Source: Armatimonadota bacterium (lineage in GTDB: Bacteria; Armatimonadota; Fimbriimonadia; Fimbriimonadales; Fimbriimonadaceae). From it: a stretch of 64,000 nucleotides of DNA. Positions within the stretch are counted from its first letter, which is position 1; the number at the start of each line of letters is the position of its first letter. A program made the translations under genes and the position numbers. Location: contig JANYCU010000013.1 of NCBI GenBank assembly GCA_025360125.1, forward strand, positions 62,001-126,000, read 5' to 3'. Below, piece by piece: positions 25,117 to 37,377 of this stretch. A model generated the notes under the pieces. That model searched no databases. It saw only the letters and a list, made by a program, of their open reading frames with translations, and was not told the origin of the DNA.

Positions 25117-26292
25117 ATGATTATCCCGCTGTTCTATTTGGTGCTGCGGGATTTCCTTCCTGATCCGTCGAAGAGCGTCATTTTGGTGCCGAAGCTGGTG
25201 CCGTTTACCGCGCCTTTTTTGAAAGTTCCGGCCGGATATCGGGTGAATTTGTTCGCCGAAGGTTTGAAAGCGGTTCGGATGATTGCAGTCGCACCCAATG
25301 ACGACGTTTTTGTCGTTCAGACTCGGATTGAGGTCAAGGATCCGCACCTTCCCCACCAGGTTACGGTTTTGTGGGATGCGGATAAGGATGGCGTGGCTGA
25401 GGGCCGGCAGCTATGGTCGGACAAGCTTTTCATGCCGTTTGGGATTCAATTTGGCTACGGACATTTGTACGTTGCAAACACGGGTTCGATTGTTCGATGG
25501 CCGTATAAGGATGGGCAGCATGTTGCGGAAGGCGAGGCAGAGACGGTGCTGGACGGGATTCCTCAGAACGGGTATCGCAACCACTGGACCCGGAATATCT
25601 TGTTCGACCTACCAGCCAACAAGCTGTATTTGACGATCGGCAGCGAACAGAATGTTGCGGTCGAAGGCGAGCGGCGCGCGGTTGTTGAGTCGTACGATTT
25701 GGACTCTGGTGGTCTCATTTCGGGCAACAAGAACCTTTATGCTTCTGGAATGAGAAACCCAATCGGGCTTGCGTTTCAGCCCAAGACTCATGAGTTGTTT
25801 GCCAACGTGGTTGAGCGGGATTATTTGGGAGACGGATTACCGCCCGACTATGTGACTTCGATTCGGCAAGGAGATTATTTTGGTTGGCCGTATCGATATA
25901 TGGGGACGCACTTGGATTCGAGGATTAAGGTTCCGGGTCCTGATACTCCGGTGAAGGTTCCGGACTTTCCTTTGCAGGCGCATAGTACTCCGATCGACAT
26001 CAAGTTTGTGATGTCGCCGCAGTTTCCGGAATTGGCGGGAGATGCTTTGGTGAGCCTTCATGGATCGCAAAACCGAAGCCGATTGAACGGTTACCAAGTG
26101 ATCCGACTTAAATTTGACGCCAAGGGTAGACCGACTGGGCGGTTTGAGCCGTTTATTACCGGGTGGCTGCCGCGGGGATCGAATAAGGAGATTTACGGGC
26201 GTCCGGCAGGGATGGCGTTTCTGCACGATGGTTCGTTGTTGATCGCGGACGATTGGGGCGGGCGGATCTGGCGAGTAAGTCGGTCCAAGTAG
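25117..26292 (+). CDS. PQQ-type glucose/L-sorbosone dehydrogenase-like beta-propeller protein
   Basis: A 391-residue protein with a six-bladed propeller pattern related to soluble glucose/sorbosone dehydrogenases. Family segments include GIPQNGYRNHWTRNILF, SGMRNPIGLAFQP, GDYFGWPYRYMG and the closing GRPAGMAFLHDGSLLIADD. The N-terminal 15 residues are hydrophobic and could be a signal or anchor, so it probably works in the periplasm. Known relatives oxidise aldoses with PQQ, but no PQQ synthesis genes lie here and the real substrate is unknown. It follows the transaldolase gene by 11 bases on the same strand. Confidence 0.85.
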   Translation: MIIPLFYLVLRDFLPDPSKSVILVPKLVPFTAPFLKVPAGYRVNLFAEGLKAVRMIAVAPNDDVFVVQTRIEVKDPHLPHQVTVLWDADKDGVAEGRQLWSDKLFMPFGIQFGYGHLYVANTGSIVRWPYKDGQHVAEGEAETVLDGIPQNGYRNHWTRNILFDLPANKLYLTIGSEQNVAVEGERRAVVESYDLDSGGLISGNKNLYASGMRNPIGLAFQPKTHELFANVVERDYLGDGLPPDYVTSIRQGDYFGWPYRYMGTHLDSRIKVPGPDTPVKVPDFPLQAHSTPIDIKFVMSPQFPELAGDALVSLHGSQNRSRLNGYQVIRLKFDAKGRPTGRFEPFITGWLPRGSNKEIYGRPAGMAFLHDGSLLIADDWGGRIWRVSRSK

Positions 26293-26315
26293 GCTAGTTA
26301 GGCTACAATTCATTC

Positions 26316-26906
26316 ATGATGTTGCTTGCCTTAAGTTTGCCATTCGCTTTGACTTTTCAAACAACGGACCAGATCAAGGGCACGTTCAATAGTGCTTTAA
26401 TTCATTCCGATGGGGCGAAGCTTTATGCAACGTACTCTCCGACCGAATTGAATGGTGCTTCGGCTAAAGCTTGCACATCGTTTTTGCAACTCCTGACGAA
26501 GCCGAGAATTCCGCTGATTGGCACTTTCTCTGACCTCAAGCGGACCAAATTTTTGAGCATCCTCGATCCGAAATCTCCGATGTCGATCAAGTTCCTGCCG
26601 ACTGGCGGAGCCTCAATCAATATCGTTAAATCTCGAACATATGCATTTGAACCAGATGTTGTGCCATTTGGAAAGAGCCTACGAGTCAGCACCGGATTTG
26701 CGGTTCTCGCCTTTTGGGCAGCCCATGAGGATAAATCTAACCGAGCACTTGCAGCACACAATTTGGTTAAGTCTTGGGTTCCCCAATTCGAAAAAATGGG
26801 AATCAAGGGGAGCTTTGATCCAGACTCGAAGAAGTATATGAGCTGGCGAGAGATTATTAAGTCGAGCCAGGAAGAAATCGACAAGATGAAGTCAGGTAAG
26901 CCATGA
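26316..26906 (+). CDS. Secreted protein of unknown function
   Basis: A 196-residue protein with an N-terminal signal peptide (MMLLALSLPFALTF) and a mature part of mixed alpha-beta character with several Lys and Ser. No domain is recognisable. It starts 23 bases after the sugar dehydrogenase-like gene and is probably the last gene of the transaldolase transcript, which ends at a hairpin terminator at 26923-26966. Confidence 0.65.
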   Translation: MMLLALSLPFALTFQTTDQIKGTFNSALIHSDGAKLYATYSPTELNGASAKACTSFLQLLTKPRIPLIGTFSDLKRTKFLSILDPKSPMSIKFLPTGGASINIVKSRTYAFEPDVVPFGKSLRVSTGFAVLAFWAAHEDKSNRALAAHNLVKSWVPQFEKMGIKGSFDPDSKKYMSWREIIKSSQEEIDKMKSGKP

Positions 26907-26922
26907 TCGATTTCAGTTGACG

Positions 26923-26966
26923 CAAAAAAAGCTCCGCTCAGGTTATGAGCGGAGCCTTTGTTTTTG
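26923..26966. terminator. Bidirectional rho-independent terminator
   Basis: Ten-bp stem, GCTCCGCTCA at 26931-26940 and TGAGCGGAGC at 26946-26955, with an A-run before and a T-rich run after. It serves both convergent genes, at 26316-26906 (+) and 26970-27470 (-). Confidence 0.88.
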
Positions 26967-26969
26967 AAT

Positions 26970-27470
26970 CTAGTTGAGTGCAGGTCCGACTTTGCCGATC
27001 ATTCGCAATATACAATAGACGAGTTTGATGACGCCTACGGACAATCCAAACATTGCGCCCATGGCACCAGCACCTGCAAGTCCAGCTGCTCCCATTGCAA
27101 GACCAAGAATTAGGAAGACAATCGAAACGATAAATGCCCATTTCTTACCTTTGATCATGTTGACCCAAAGCAGAATCGAAATGCCGAGAATAACGACAAA
27201 TATGCAGCCAGTGGTGGCCATCATGATTGTTTGAAACATTTCATCGCTTGGCAATTTGGTCCCCGGTTTCGCATTCTCCTGGGTCCTCTTCAGGGTTTCT
27301 GCAAATACAGCAGGGAAATTGACGATGTTGATTCCAATGCCAATCAGGAACGCGATGAAATCGCCAATCACATAGATCTTATCGCCCTTGAAGGGACCTA
27401 TTGGGCCACTACTCCCGGGCGGAGGGCTCATATAGTTTTGCTGAGGTTGTTCTGGATTCATCTCACTCAT
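26970..27470 (-). CDS. Membrane protein with Pro/Gln-rich N-terminus, unknown function
   Basis: A 166-residue protein. Residues 1-28 are a Pro/Gln/Gly-rich cytoplasmic-type tail (PEQPQQNYMSPPPGSSG). Four hydrophobic segments follow at about 31-56, 80-105, 111-130 and 133-160, the third and fourth very rich in Gly and Ala. I do not recognise a family. It ends at the shared terminator. The 27471-27691 gap contains no gene that I can support. Confidence 0.65.
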   Translation of the reverse strand: MSEMNPEQPQQNYMSPPPGSSGPIGPFKGDKIYVIGDFIAFLIGIGINIVNFPAVFAETLKRTQENAKPGTKLPSDEMFQTIMMATTGCIFVVILGISILLWVNMIKGKKWAFIVSIVFLILGLAMGAAGLAGAGAMGAMFGLSVGVIKLVYCILRMIGKVGPALN

Positions 27471-27691
27471 TATAAAGAATCTGGCCGCATTACGCCAGTC
27501 ACCTCAAGGAATACAGATATTGAGCAGTTATAGGTTTCAAGAAATTGAAGAAGTTCGTTGGCTCTCGCAATTAGTTTGACTTTGTTGTCGTTCCGATTGA
27601 CCCTTTCACAACCTCAACACTACGGTCGCTGATACAATTGCTTAGGTTTGAATAAGTTCTTTCCTGGCTTGCTACCTGTTGAGGTGTCGGG

Positions 27692-28363
27692 TTACTTGAT
27701 TGAACTCTTTGAGGATCCTGGTTGATTGACGAGGAAGGGTTCGATGATTCCGGCCCAGATTTTGTAGCCTTTTGCGTTCATGTGGATTCCGTCTTCGACG
27801 AAGATATCGGCGATTGGGCGTCGGTCTTTGTCGAGCATGGCTTCCCAAACATCGATGAAGGTGAAGTTTTTGTCGGATGCGGCGACGTCTTTGATCCAGG
27901 CGTTGGCGGCGATCATTTTCGATCTGAACATCCAGCGGGTTGGGCTGGGTTTGATAGAAACGAAGCTGATTTGGGTGGTTGGCATCTTTCGGCGGATGTT
28001 GCCGTAAAGGGTCATAAATCGTTGGTACGTTTCGTAGGCTGACGGTCTGTCGGCCCCGGCAATGTCATTTTCGCCGCAGTAAATGACGACTTGGGCGGGC
28101 TGATAGGGGTCGATGACTTGGCTTTGGGACCGGATGACGTCGGGCAGGCTTGAGCCGCCGAAACCTCGATTGAGGATGTGGTGCTTAGGAAAATAGGTGG
28201 CGACATCGCTCCAACGCTGGAAGGATGAACTGCCGACGAAGAGAATTTGGCCTTTGGCGGGGGGATTCTTTTGGTCTGCGGCGCCGAATGCGGCGATTTC
28301 TTTGGCGAACGGGACTTCAATCGCTTTCGCTTGGGCAAAAAGTAAGACCAAATTGGCAATCAT
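27692..28363 (-). CDS. SGNH/GDSL-type esterase or lipase-like hydrolase
   Basis: A secreted hydrolase of the SGNH fold, 223 residues from the ATG at 28363, which opens a signal peptide (MIANLVLLFAQAKA). A GTG at 28393 would add ten residues ahead of it. Block I is VGSSSFQRW with the nucleophile serine, block II is RGFGGSSLPDV with the oxyanion Gly, block III is GENDI with the Asn, and block V is DGIHMNAKGY with Asp and His. Such enzymes deacetylate carbohydrates or cleave esters, which would fit a sugar-degrading organism. It lies just past the terminator of the rRNA genes. Confidence 0.88.
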   Translation of the reverse strand: MIANLVLLFAQAKAIEVPFAKEIAAFGAADQKNPPAKGQILFVGSSSFQRWSDVATYFPKHHILNRGFGGSSLPDVIRSQSQVIDPYQPAQVVIYCGENDIAGADRPSAYETYQRFMTLYGNIRRKMPTTQISFVSIKPSPTRWMFRSKMIAANAWIKDVAASDKNFTFIDVWEAMLDKDRRPIADIFVEDGIHMNAKGYKIWAGIIEPFLVNQPGSSKSSIK

Positions 28364-28441
28364 TCCCTTGATTATGGTCTCAAATCTGGACACGGTTCAG
28401 GCAAAATACTGCGCCTTAGCTTCTTTGCTAAATTTGACGCA

Positions 28442-28466
28442 ACAAAAAGGCCCCCTTTCGGGGGCC
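28442..28466 (-). terminator. Terminator of the 23S-5S rRNA operon
   Basis: Seven-bp GC stem, GGCCCCC at 28449-28455 and GGGGGCC at 28460-28466, with loop TTTC. On the - strand it is followed by five T and T-rich sequence. It stands 16 bases past the end of the 5S gene. Confidence 0.88.
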
Positions 28467-28481
28467 AATTTGAATATTTAG

Positions 28482-28599
28482 ACCCGGCAACACGCCTTTC
28501 TCGCGGCACCCTGCGGTGCAACTACCTCAGCCGAGGCGAAGCTTAACTGCTGTGTTCGGAATGGGAACAGGTGTGTCCTTCGCTCTATGGCCACCGGGA
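28482..28599 (-). rRNA. rrf: 5S ribosomal RNA
   Basis: About 118 bases with the 5S hallmarks on the - strand: the closing stem CCCGG at the 5' end with CCGGG at the 3' end, and CCCATTCCGAACACAG in the first arm (loop C). It follows the 23S gene by about 75 bases. Ends are estimated from the terminal stem. Confidence 0.93.
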
Positions 28600-28624
28600 A
28601 ATCTCATAGGGATTTAACCCTTTG

Positions 28625-28655
28625 AGAGCCACACATTGTAGAGAAGCGCAATCGA
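28625..28655 (-). other. 3' arm of the pre-23S processing stem
   Basis: GTAGAGAAGCGCAATCGA and its flanks pair with 31660-31688 (TCGATGCGCTTCTCTAC) over nearly 28 bases with few mismatches. This is the classic stalk that RNase III cuts to release 23S rRNA. It lies just outside the mature 3' end. Confidence 0.75.
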
Positions 28656-28675
28656 ATAACTTTGTAAGAGCTGAA

Positions 28676-31640
<2,965 letters not shown>

Positions 31641-31659
31641 TCAACTCTTACAGAGTTGC

Positions 31660-31688
31660 TCGATGCGCTTCTCTACTCTATGTGGCTT
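31660..31688 (-). other. 5' arm of the pre-23S processing stem
   Basis: Partner of 28625-28655. Because the arms flank only 23S, this gene matures as its own unit and is not part of a 16S-23S precursor. Confidence 0.75.
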
Positions 31689-31757
31689 TCAAAGAACTAA
31701 ATTTTCCGTCACTCGCTCAATCAAATTTCAACTTGCTTGGGTGAGTGGCGAAGAGAA

Positions 31758-31786
31758 GTTATACCCTTTCACCATCCCCATGTCAA
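31758..31786 (-). promoter_or_regulatory. Sigma-70-type promoter of the 23S-5S genes
   Basis: On the - strand, TTGACA (31786-31781) and TATAAC (31763-31758) are separated by exactly 17 bases. Transcription would begin near 31751, about 110 bases before the mature 23S 5' end. The rest of 31789-31993 shows nothing else. Confidence 0.75.
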
Positions 31787-31993
31787 GGTGCTATTAAACT
31801 ATTTGCAAAAATAGATTCTTTTTCCCTGGCCAAAACGTCTTGAATTTCTTGGCTGTCACGGTTATTGCCCTTAGATTTTGATGACAATTGAACCTAAAGC
31901 GCGTCATCAATGCCGAATTCTCCCGCTTTTCCCGATTTCAATTTGGTTTCGAAAATGCGACGATTATTTCCCCTTTTTAATTTGAAACGGCGG

Positions 31994-32494
31994 CTAGTCG
32001 TGTCTGGTTTTCCCTAGGTTTCGTCGGGCCAAAAGTGTCCGGACTGCGCTTTCCGTCCACCGAATCGACATCCAAACTGGAGAAATGGCGAGGGCGAGGG
32101 GCAAATTCTGGAGATGAAATTCTGGAAAGAAGACATAGGTCGGCCCTCCGAAGGGGCAACACGAGCCAACATGCAGCCAGATTTCTTGGGGGTGAACGAC
32201 AAATCCAAGGGTTCCGACGGCCAGAGCGGTGATCAAGAAAGTGATGAGGGACCGGAGAAAGGGCCGTTTGGTTTTGTCGAAAAGGTCTTTTCCGTAATAT
32301 ATGACCGCGGATTGGACGACTGCGCAGACGATTGAGAAGGCAAATGAGAGGCCGCCCCAAACGCCCAGTGGGATAAATGTGAGCGGAAATAGGACTCCGA
32401 CGCTTTGAACAAGAAGGAGCACGGGCCATTTGCCCGGCATGACTCCAGTGCCGGGATTTAATTTTCGCGCTGCGGTTTGTTGCCTTGAGATCAT
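31994..32494 (-). CDS. Membrane protein of unknown function
   Basis: A 166-residue protein with about four hydrophobic segments (near residues 24-44, 48-68, 84-103 and 130-148) and a basic C-terminal tail (ARRNLGKTRHD). A competing frame at 31977-32510 gives an Arg/Pro-rich shadow without protein-like features, so this frame is preferred. No family is recognised and no ribosome-binding site is visible. It stands alone, upstream of the 23S promoter. Confidence 0.6.
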   Translation of the reverse strand: MISRQQTAARKLNPGTGVMPGKWPVLLLVQSVGVLFPLTFIPLGVWGGLSFAFSIVCAVVQSAVIYYGKDLFDKTKRPFLRSLITFLITALAVGTLGFVVHPQEIWLHVGSCCPFGGPTYVFFPEFHLQNLPLALAISPVWMSIRWTESAVRTLLARRNLGKTRHD

Positions 32495-32572
32495 TTTTAT
32501 GGATGTTCATACGAATGTATGGAGTGCGAGTTCGGGTGCTGAGCCTGAGACTGATTCGACCACTTAACTATT

Positions 32573-32715
32573 TGCGGCTGTAACTGCCGGGGTCGCTCGC
32601 AAAGTTTTTCATTCAATTAGATGGTTGCCGGGGGTCTCCGGTTTGGCCCTCGCTTGAGGCTCGACAAACCTAATGACGCCCCGGCTACATGTGTGTGACC
32701 GCTCCGCGGTCGGCC
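32573..32715 (+). repeat. Structured dispersed repeat, family A, copy A5
   Basis: Begins with GCGGCTGTAACTGCCGGGGT at 32574, then the stem CCGGGGGTC...GACGCCCCGG around a GGTTTG/CAAACC inner hairpin, and ends with the GACCGC-TCC-GCGGTC hairpin at 32697-32711. It lacks the GGACTTCGGAC block. It fills the middle of the 32495-32925 gap; the remainder shows no gene. Confidence 0.7.
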
Positions 32716-32925
32716 TTGAAGTAGACAGAGGCCACAAATGTCATACCAGATTTTGCGTAGAGTCGGGACCTTGGAAGTTCAGGGTTTCTTCCGGTTCAGA
32801 AATGAGTTTTGAACCTCAATATTCCGCTCGCTGACGTTAGTTCTGGGTTCTAATCAACGTAAAAGGCGGCTCACTAAGTGCTGAGGTATCGATTCAATGT
32901 TCGTGGCGGCTTACTATTTCGAGCC

Positions 32926-34560
32926 CTAGACGTCGCCGCAGATGTGGACTTCGACTCCCATTGCGTGGAGCATCGTCGCTTTTGCTTCGAGTCCTTTTTT
33001 GGCCATTTCGGCGTTATCCGCGTAGACGACGTTGATATGGTTTGCCTTATGGCGAGCCATCATCTGGTCTCGGGTGACGCCGTGGAGCACGGCGTGCATG
33101 ATTGGCCAGGCGGGGGTGGTCATTTGCCATCGTCTTTCCGTTTCCTCGGCGGGTAGCGAGACTGCCGAAGCTATGCCGACATCGCAGTGCAAAGATCCGT
33201 CCATGACGTAGACCCGGCTCCAAACCACATCTCCTGGTTTCGAAATACCTTTGAGGGAGCCGCCGCCGAGGCGGAAGTAGACGGACGGTTGCCGCTCGCT
33301 GGACGCACCTGAGTATCCCCCCACAAAGTGCGACGCGGGAGCGGCTCCCGAGATTAAGAAGACCCAAACGAATTGGCCGTCGTACTCTTCGCCGTAACGA
33401 AGGTCGTGCAGCGTAGTGCTAGGATCCATTCCCATCGCCGTCCACACTCGGTTGGTGACGAAGGCGTCGAGACCGGCGCACTCGTCCACTTCATTGAAGT
33501 GGGGCAACGCTAATCCTTTATATAGCTCTTCTCCGGTTTCGCGATGGAATACAGGCGGGCGATCGGGATTATTGAGGAGTCCTTCGGCAAGGTCAGATGC
33601 GGGGGCCATGTCAGCGAGGCCCAGTTGATACTGGATTCCTATGGCGTCGCAGTTGTAGCGATCGGCCATGCGGACTGCGGCGATGTACATCTTGCATTGG
33701 CCGATGATGTGCTCTTCGACGAGATCGGTCACAGGATTCGTGCCCGTCATAAACTTCATTCCTCGGTCTCGCAGCCAATGGTAAACCGCATCGGCTTCGA
33801 CAATGTCGACCAGTTGCATTTCAGCAAGCAAGGCTGACTGGCTGAGTCGCTCTTTATAGATGCCGCACTTATTGAGCATTTCGTCGTCGATAATGGCGTT
33901 GTACATTCCCATGCAGCCTTCGTCGAAGATTCCGAAGATCGCGAGTTCATGCTTGACTTGAGCGGCAAGCGCCATACCGAGGGAGACTTCATCGACGGAA
34001 CAGTGGCGGGAGCCAAGGGGCTTGACGTGGCTGGCGTCATGGCTGATTTTGCCAAGGGTTAGCCACTGGTGAATTCCGTGGCGGAAGAAGCTATCGGTAA
34101 AATCTTCGCTCCAGATTGAGCTGTATTTCACTCCCATTTTGGTGAGTGAGCCGTTGAGGTTGAGCAAACCGACGAGGCCGGGCCAGGTGCCGCTCCAGTT
34201 AGCGATGGTTAAAATTGGTCCTTGGTGCTTTCTCAGGCCCGCGAGAACGTGGTGGCTATATTGCCAAACGGCTTCGGCAACGACGATTTTCGCTTTGGGG
34301 TGAATGCCCTCGAAGACTTCCATTCCCATCTTTTGGCAATCGATAAAGCCGTGGCCTTTTACCGGGTCCACCGGGTTCGCTCGCCGAATGGTGAATCCTT
34401 CTTCGGCAAATGCGGCGGCAATTTGGGCTTCCATTTTGCTTTGCGCCGCCCAACCGTTTTTGTTGGCTACGAGTCGGGAGTCGCCGCTGGCGATGAGGAT
34501 GACTTCGTTGGCTTTTGGCTCGGCGGGAACGGAGATGTCGGGGATTCGATAAGTGCTCAT
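32926..34560 (-). CDS. L-fucose/D-arabinose isomerase-family protein
   Basis: A 544-residue cytoplasmic enzyme resembling the L-fucose/L-arabinose isomerase superfamily, which converts an aldose to a ketose with Mn2+. The N-terminal Rossmann-like part (EVILIASGDSRLVANKNGW), the middle part (AIFGIFDEGCMGMYNAIIDD) and the C-terminal substrate region (GAAPASHFVGGYSGASSER) fit that architecture; I did not map individual metal ligands. L-fucose isomerases also act on D-arabinose. It is the last gene of a - strand operon that supplies a permease, a sugar-binding protein and a large secreted protein, and lies three bases after the latter. The true sugar is not known. Confidence 0.8.
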   Translation of the reverse strand: MSTYRIPDISVPAEPKANEVILIASGDSRLVANKNGWAAQSKMEAQIAAAFAEEGFTIRRANPVDPVKGHGFIDCQKMGMEVFEGIHPKAKIVVAEAVWQYSHHVLAGLRKHQGPILTIANWSGTWPGLVGLLNLNGSLTKMGVKYSSIWSEDFTDSFFRHGIHQWLTLGKISHDASHVKPLGSRHCSVDEVSLGMALAAQVKHELAIFGIFDEGCMGMYNAIIDDEMLNKCGIYKERLSQSALLAEMQLVDIVEADAVYHWLRDRGMKFMTGTNPVTDLVEEHIIGQCKMYIAAVRMADRYNCDAIGIQYQLGLADMAPASDLAEGLLNNPDRPPVFHRETGEELYKGLALPHFNEVDECAGLDAFVTNRVWTAMGMDPSTTLHDLRYGEEYDGQFVWVFLISGAAPASHFVGGYSGASSERQPSVYFRLGGGSLKGISKPGDVVWSRVYVMDGSLHCDVGIASAVSLPAEETERRWQMTTPAWPIMHAVLHGVTRDQMMARHKANHINVVYADNAEMAKKGLEAKATMLHAMGVEVHICGDV

Positions 34561-34563
34561 GAT

Positions 34564-37368
34564 TTATTCGGTGCGGATATTGCCGACATTGATATGTCCC
34601 CAGCCACCTGCTTCTTCGTCAACAATTCGGATTTGAAGCGTTTGCCCTTTATAGGCTGATACGTCCCAGGTGCGCTCATCCATTCGTTCGGAGTTGTTTC
34701 CGTGCTCTACGTGTAGTTGTTTTTTGGTTTTGACATCGATGAGTTCGACGTAGACGCCCTTGCCTCCGCCTCCGCCGACCAATAGTTTGATGGATGATTT
34801 GGTGACGCGGAATCTGGGTGATTCGATGGTTCCGCGGTATTCATCTTTGAATCCGTTGTGGCCGTTTTCGCTGGTTCCGATGAAGTTGAGCTTTCCTGCT
34901 CCAAAGTTGTAGCGGGTTGAGTTGGTTGGAATTTCGGGGACGTCGCCTTCGATATGCCAGCCTGGCATGGTCCAGTCGCTGAAGTCAAATTTAGGATCCG
35001 TGAGTTGTCCTTTGCGGCGGAGCATGTCGATGCCAGCAAATCCGCCGTCGACGATCACGGTCCAAGGCTTAAAGATGGTTGAGATATTTCCACTATCCTG
35101 ACGGTCCGGTTCATGCTTTCCAGTACGCAGAATGTCTTGTATGTGAACGTAAATTCGTCCATATTTATCCAAAAGCAACGCCATCGAAGTCAGACCCGAT
35201 CCTTCTCCCCAGTCGAATCCAGATCGACCGGCTTGCGAATCGTCACCCCCATGCCCACAATTTTCCGGCTCGATGCCGAGCGGATAGTTGGGGTTCGGAT
35301 AAATGTTGTATTCGTCGTGAAGCGGATGATTGATCAATGTCAAGGCTGCCCTTGTGGCGGCAACCCCTCGTTCAAAGTAGTCCTGGCGATCTAATTCCTC
35401 TCCAAAGCTGCACAGCGTTTCGCCAAATTGGGCTTGGCGCGCATCGTCGTACTCCCCGTCCGAGTTTTGCACTCCAAATCCGCCATAGGTATACGCCGTC
35501 GTTCGATAGCTGATCGGCCACACGTTCTGATAAAGACACATTATGTCCAGCGCGCTCAGCGCATAGGGCATGTATCTCTTATCGCCCGTTTGCTTCGAAA
35601 CCGCGCGCAACGCTTCGGCCGACCATTGCATGCACAGGGTGTTTTGAGGTGGGGACAACGTATGCGGATCCCACATTGACTTATCGTCCAGTACCGGCCC
35701 CGATTGCAGACAAACCTTCGGCGAACACGAAAAGAACGTCTCGAAATCGTAGTATCGTTGCTGATCCACAACCTCCTTGATCAAGAAATCGGCCCCCTTC
35801 CTCGCTGACACCGCGTAATTCGACTGAACCTTAGGCAGCTTCGCCATCTCGCTAAGGAACCAAACCGGAAGCGCGGACTGGGCGCTGTGATCGAGAATGG
35901 GAATAACGTTTAGGTCTTTGTCGAGCCAGGTCGGGAACGAACCATCAGCGTTCTGATGCTTCATCATACAGAGAGCCATCGCTCGGCATTGATCGTAAAT
36001 TTCTTCTCGTCTAGGACAATCAGGAAGGGCGGCGAACTTAAGCAGCCATATTCCCTTCCAGGCCATGTTCGTCAAATCGTAATAGCAATCCTTTCGGGGA
36101 GTGATGAGGCAGCCGCGCCACACTTTTTCTTTGGATTGATAGGTTGTTGGGCAGGCACCGTTGTCCATAGGGGCGGCAAGGGCAAGATTGAGCATCTTAT
36201 CGCCTTTTTCGACCCAATCGGCGTTGCCGAGCTTTTTGCCCCACCAGCGGATTCCGTAAGCACTTCGGAGGTTATTGAACCAGCATTGCCAGCTGACCCA
36301 TCCTTCTTGCCAACCCCAGCCGGAGTGGACGCCGCCGCACGGCTTGCCGTCAATTGTGACGTCGAACCAGCCGTTCTTTTGGTTGCCATAGTGCTCGTCG
36401 AAGACGGCGGGATAGCAAACCTTGGCGTAATCGGCGAATGGCATGGCCTGGGGGAGGATCTTGTCAAAATACTTGTGTCCAACTTCCCATGAGGCGTCGG
36501 CGGCAAGTTGGTGAGCGGAAAATGGACGGGTGTTCGCGTTGACCAGGACTGCCATTCGCAAATGGATGTCTTGCGGCACGTGGCGGGTCATGGTGTTGTC
36601 GTGCGAGAACCAAATGTGTCCGGCAATGCGATAGTCGCAGAATCCATAGGACATGAGGGTGGCGTCAACGACTCCGTTTTGGGCATCGAGGTCGAGAACG
36701 GTGGGCATGACCCGATCTTGGGCGAGCGACTCGACGTTTGGAATGATGACGGCGGAAATGGTTCCTTTCTGGGCTGAAATTGCGGGTGAACGGAAGAAAT
36801 GGTCGCCGACTACTTGGTCGCTTTCTTTTCGCAGGCCCGGGCTGAAGGTTGAATCAGGCAGTCCTCCTTTTGCGATGGCTTTTCCATCGGGAGTGAAGGC
36901 GTAGGAGTTGAATAGATATTCGATGGACGGCCTATTCACCCCAAACCTTGCGCTTAGGTTAATGGTGATGTTGTTGCCGTGCTCGGGAACTTCGATCAAT
37001 TTGCTGATCATGGTTCCGTTGTAGTTCGACATCAGAGTGATGGTGCGGGGATTCGCTGCGCGTTCTTTGGACGCGGTCATAAACCGGAAGGTTGGGGCAG
37101 AAGCGAATAAGGAACTAGATGACGGACTGGAAAGGGCGCTGACCACGACACTTCCATCGTGCAATGGCAATCCGGGAGAAGTTGGTGACTTCAGCACCTC
37201 GCGAAACTTCCCTTTGGCATCCTTAGCCAAGAATGTTTCGATGTATTCCCCGTTGATGAAATCGACATGGACGGCAACGTCCGAGGCTTCGATCACAACG
37301 GGAGGATGGGCATTCTGACCGCTTGAGGCGACCAGAATGCTTTGTAACGCGAGGACTGGAATCAACAT
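34564..37368 (-). CDS. Large secreted carbohydrate-active-enzyme-like protein
   Basis: A 934-residue protein with a signal peptide (residues 1-17). Residues about 25-300 look like a beta-sandwich, residues about 310-730 like an alpha/alpha toroid of paired helices rich in Trp, Tyr and Gly (GWGWQEGWVSWQCWFNNLRS), and the last 150 residues like a galactose-binding-type beta domain ending GWGHINVGNI. This layout is typical of glycoside hydrolases and polysaccharide lyases, but I cannot assign a family or catalytic residues. It lies between the sugar-binding protein gene (9 bases) and the isomerase gene (3 bases) and probably releases the sugar that the operon imports. Confidence 0.75.
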   Translation of the reverse strand: MLIPVLALQSILVASSGQNAHPPVVIEASDVAVHVDFINGEYIETFLAKDAKGKFREVLKSPTSPGLPLHDGSVVVSALSSPSSSSLFASAPTFRFMTASKERAANPRTITLMSNYNGTMISKLIEVPEHGNNITINLSARFGVNRPSIEYLFNSYAFTPDGKAIAKGGLPDSTFSPGLRKESDQVVGDHFFRSPAISAQKGTISAVIIPNVESLAQDRVMPTVLDLDAQNGVVDATLMSYGFCDYRIAGHIWFSHDNTMTRHVPQDIHLRMAVLVNANTRPFSAHQLAADASWEVGHKYFDKILPQAMPFADYAKVCYPAVFDEHYGNQKNGWFDVTIDGKPCGGVHSGWGWQEGWVSWQCWFNNLRSAYGIRWWGKKLGNADWVEKGDKMLNLALAAPMDNGACPTTYQSKEKVWRGCLITPRKDCYYDLTNMAWKGIWLLKFAALPDCPRREEIYDQCRAMALCMMKHQNADGSFPTWLDKDLNVIPILDHSAQSALPVWFLSEMAKLPKVQSNYAVSARKGADFLIKEVVDQQRYYDFETFFSCSPKVCLQSGPVLDDKSMWDPHTLSPPQNTLCMQWSAEALRAVSKQTGDKRYMPYALSALDIMCLYQNVWPISYRTTAYTYGGFGVQNSDGEYDDARQAQFGETLCSFGEELDRQDYFERGVAATRAALTLINHPLHDEYNIYPNPNYPLGIEPENCGHGGDDSQAGRSGFDWGEGSGLTSMALLLDKYGRIYVHIQDILRTGKHEPDRQDSGNISTIFKPWTVIVDGGFAGIDMLRRKGQLTDPKFDFSDWTMPGWHIEGDVPEIPTNSTRYNFGAGKLNFIGTSENGHNGFKDEYRGTIESPRFRVTKSSIKLLVGGGGGKGVYVELIDVKTKKQLHVEHGNNSERMDERTWDVSAYKGQTLQIRIVDEEAGGWGHINVGNIRTE

Positions 37369-37377
37369 GTTCTTAAC

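Noticed and set aside
31977-32510. 177-residue frame overlapping the membrane-protein gene
   Set aside because: Arg/Pro/Ser-rich with no hydrophobic segments; the other frame gives a coherent membrane protein.
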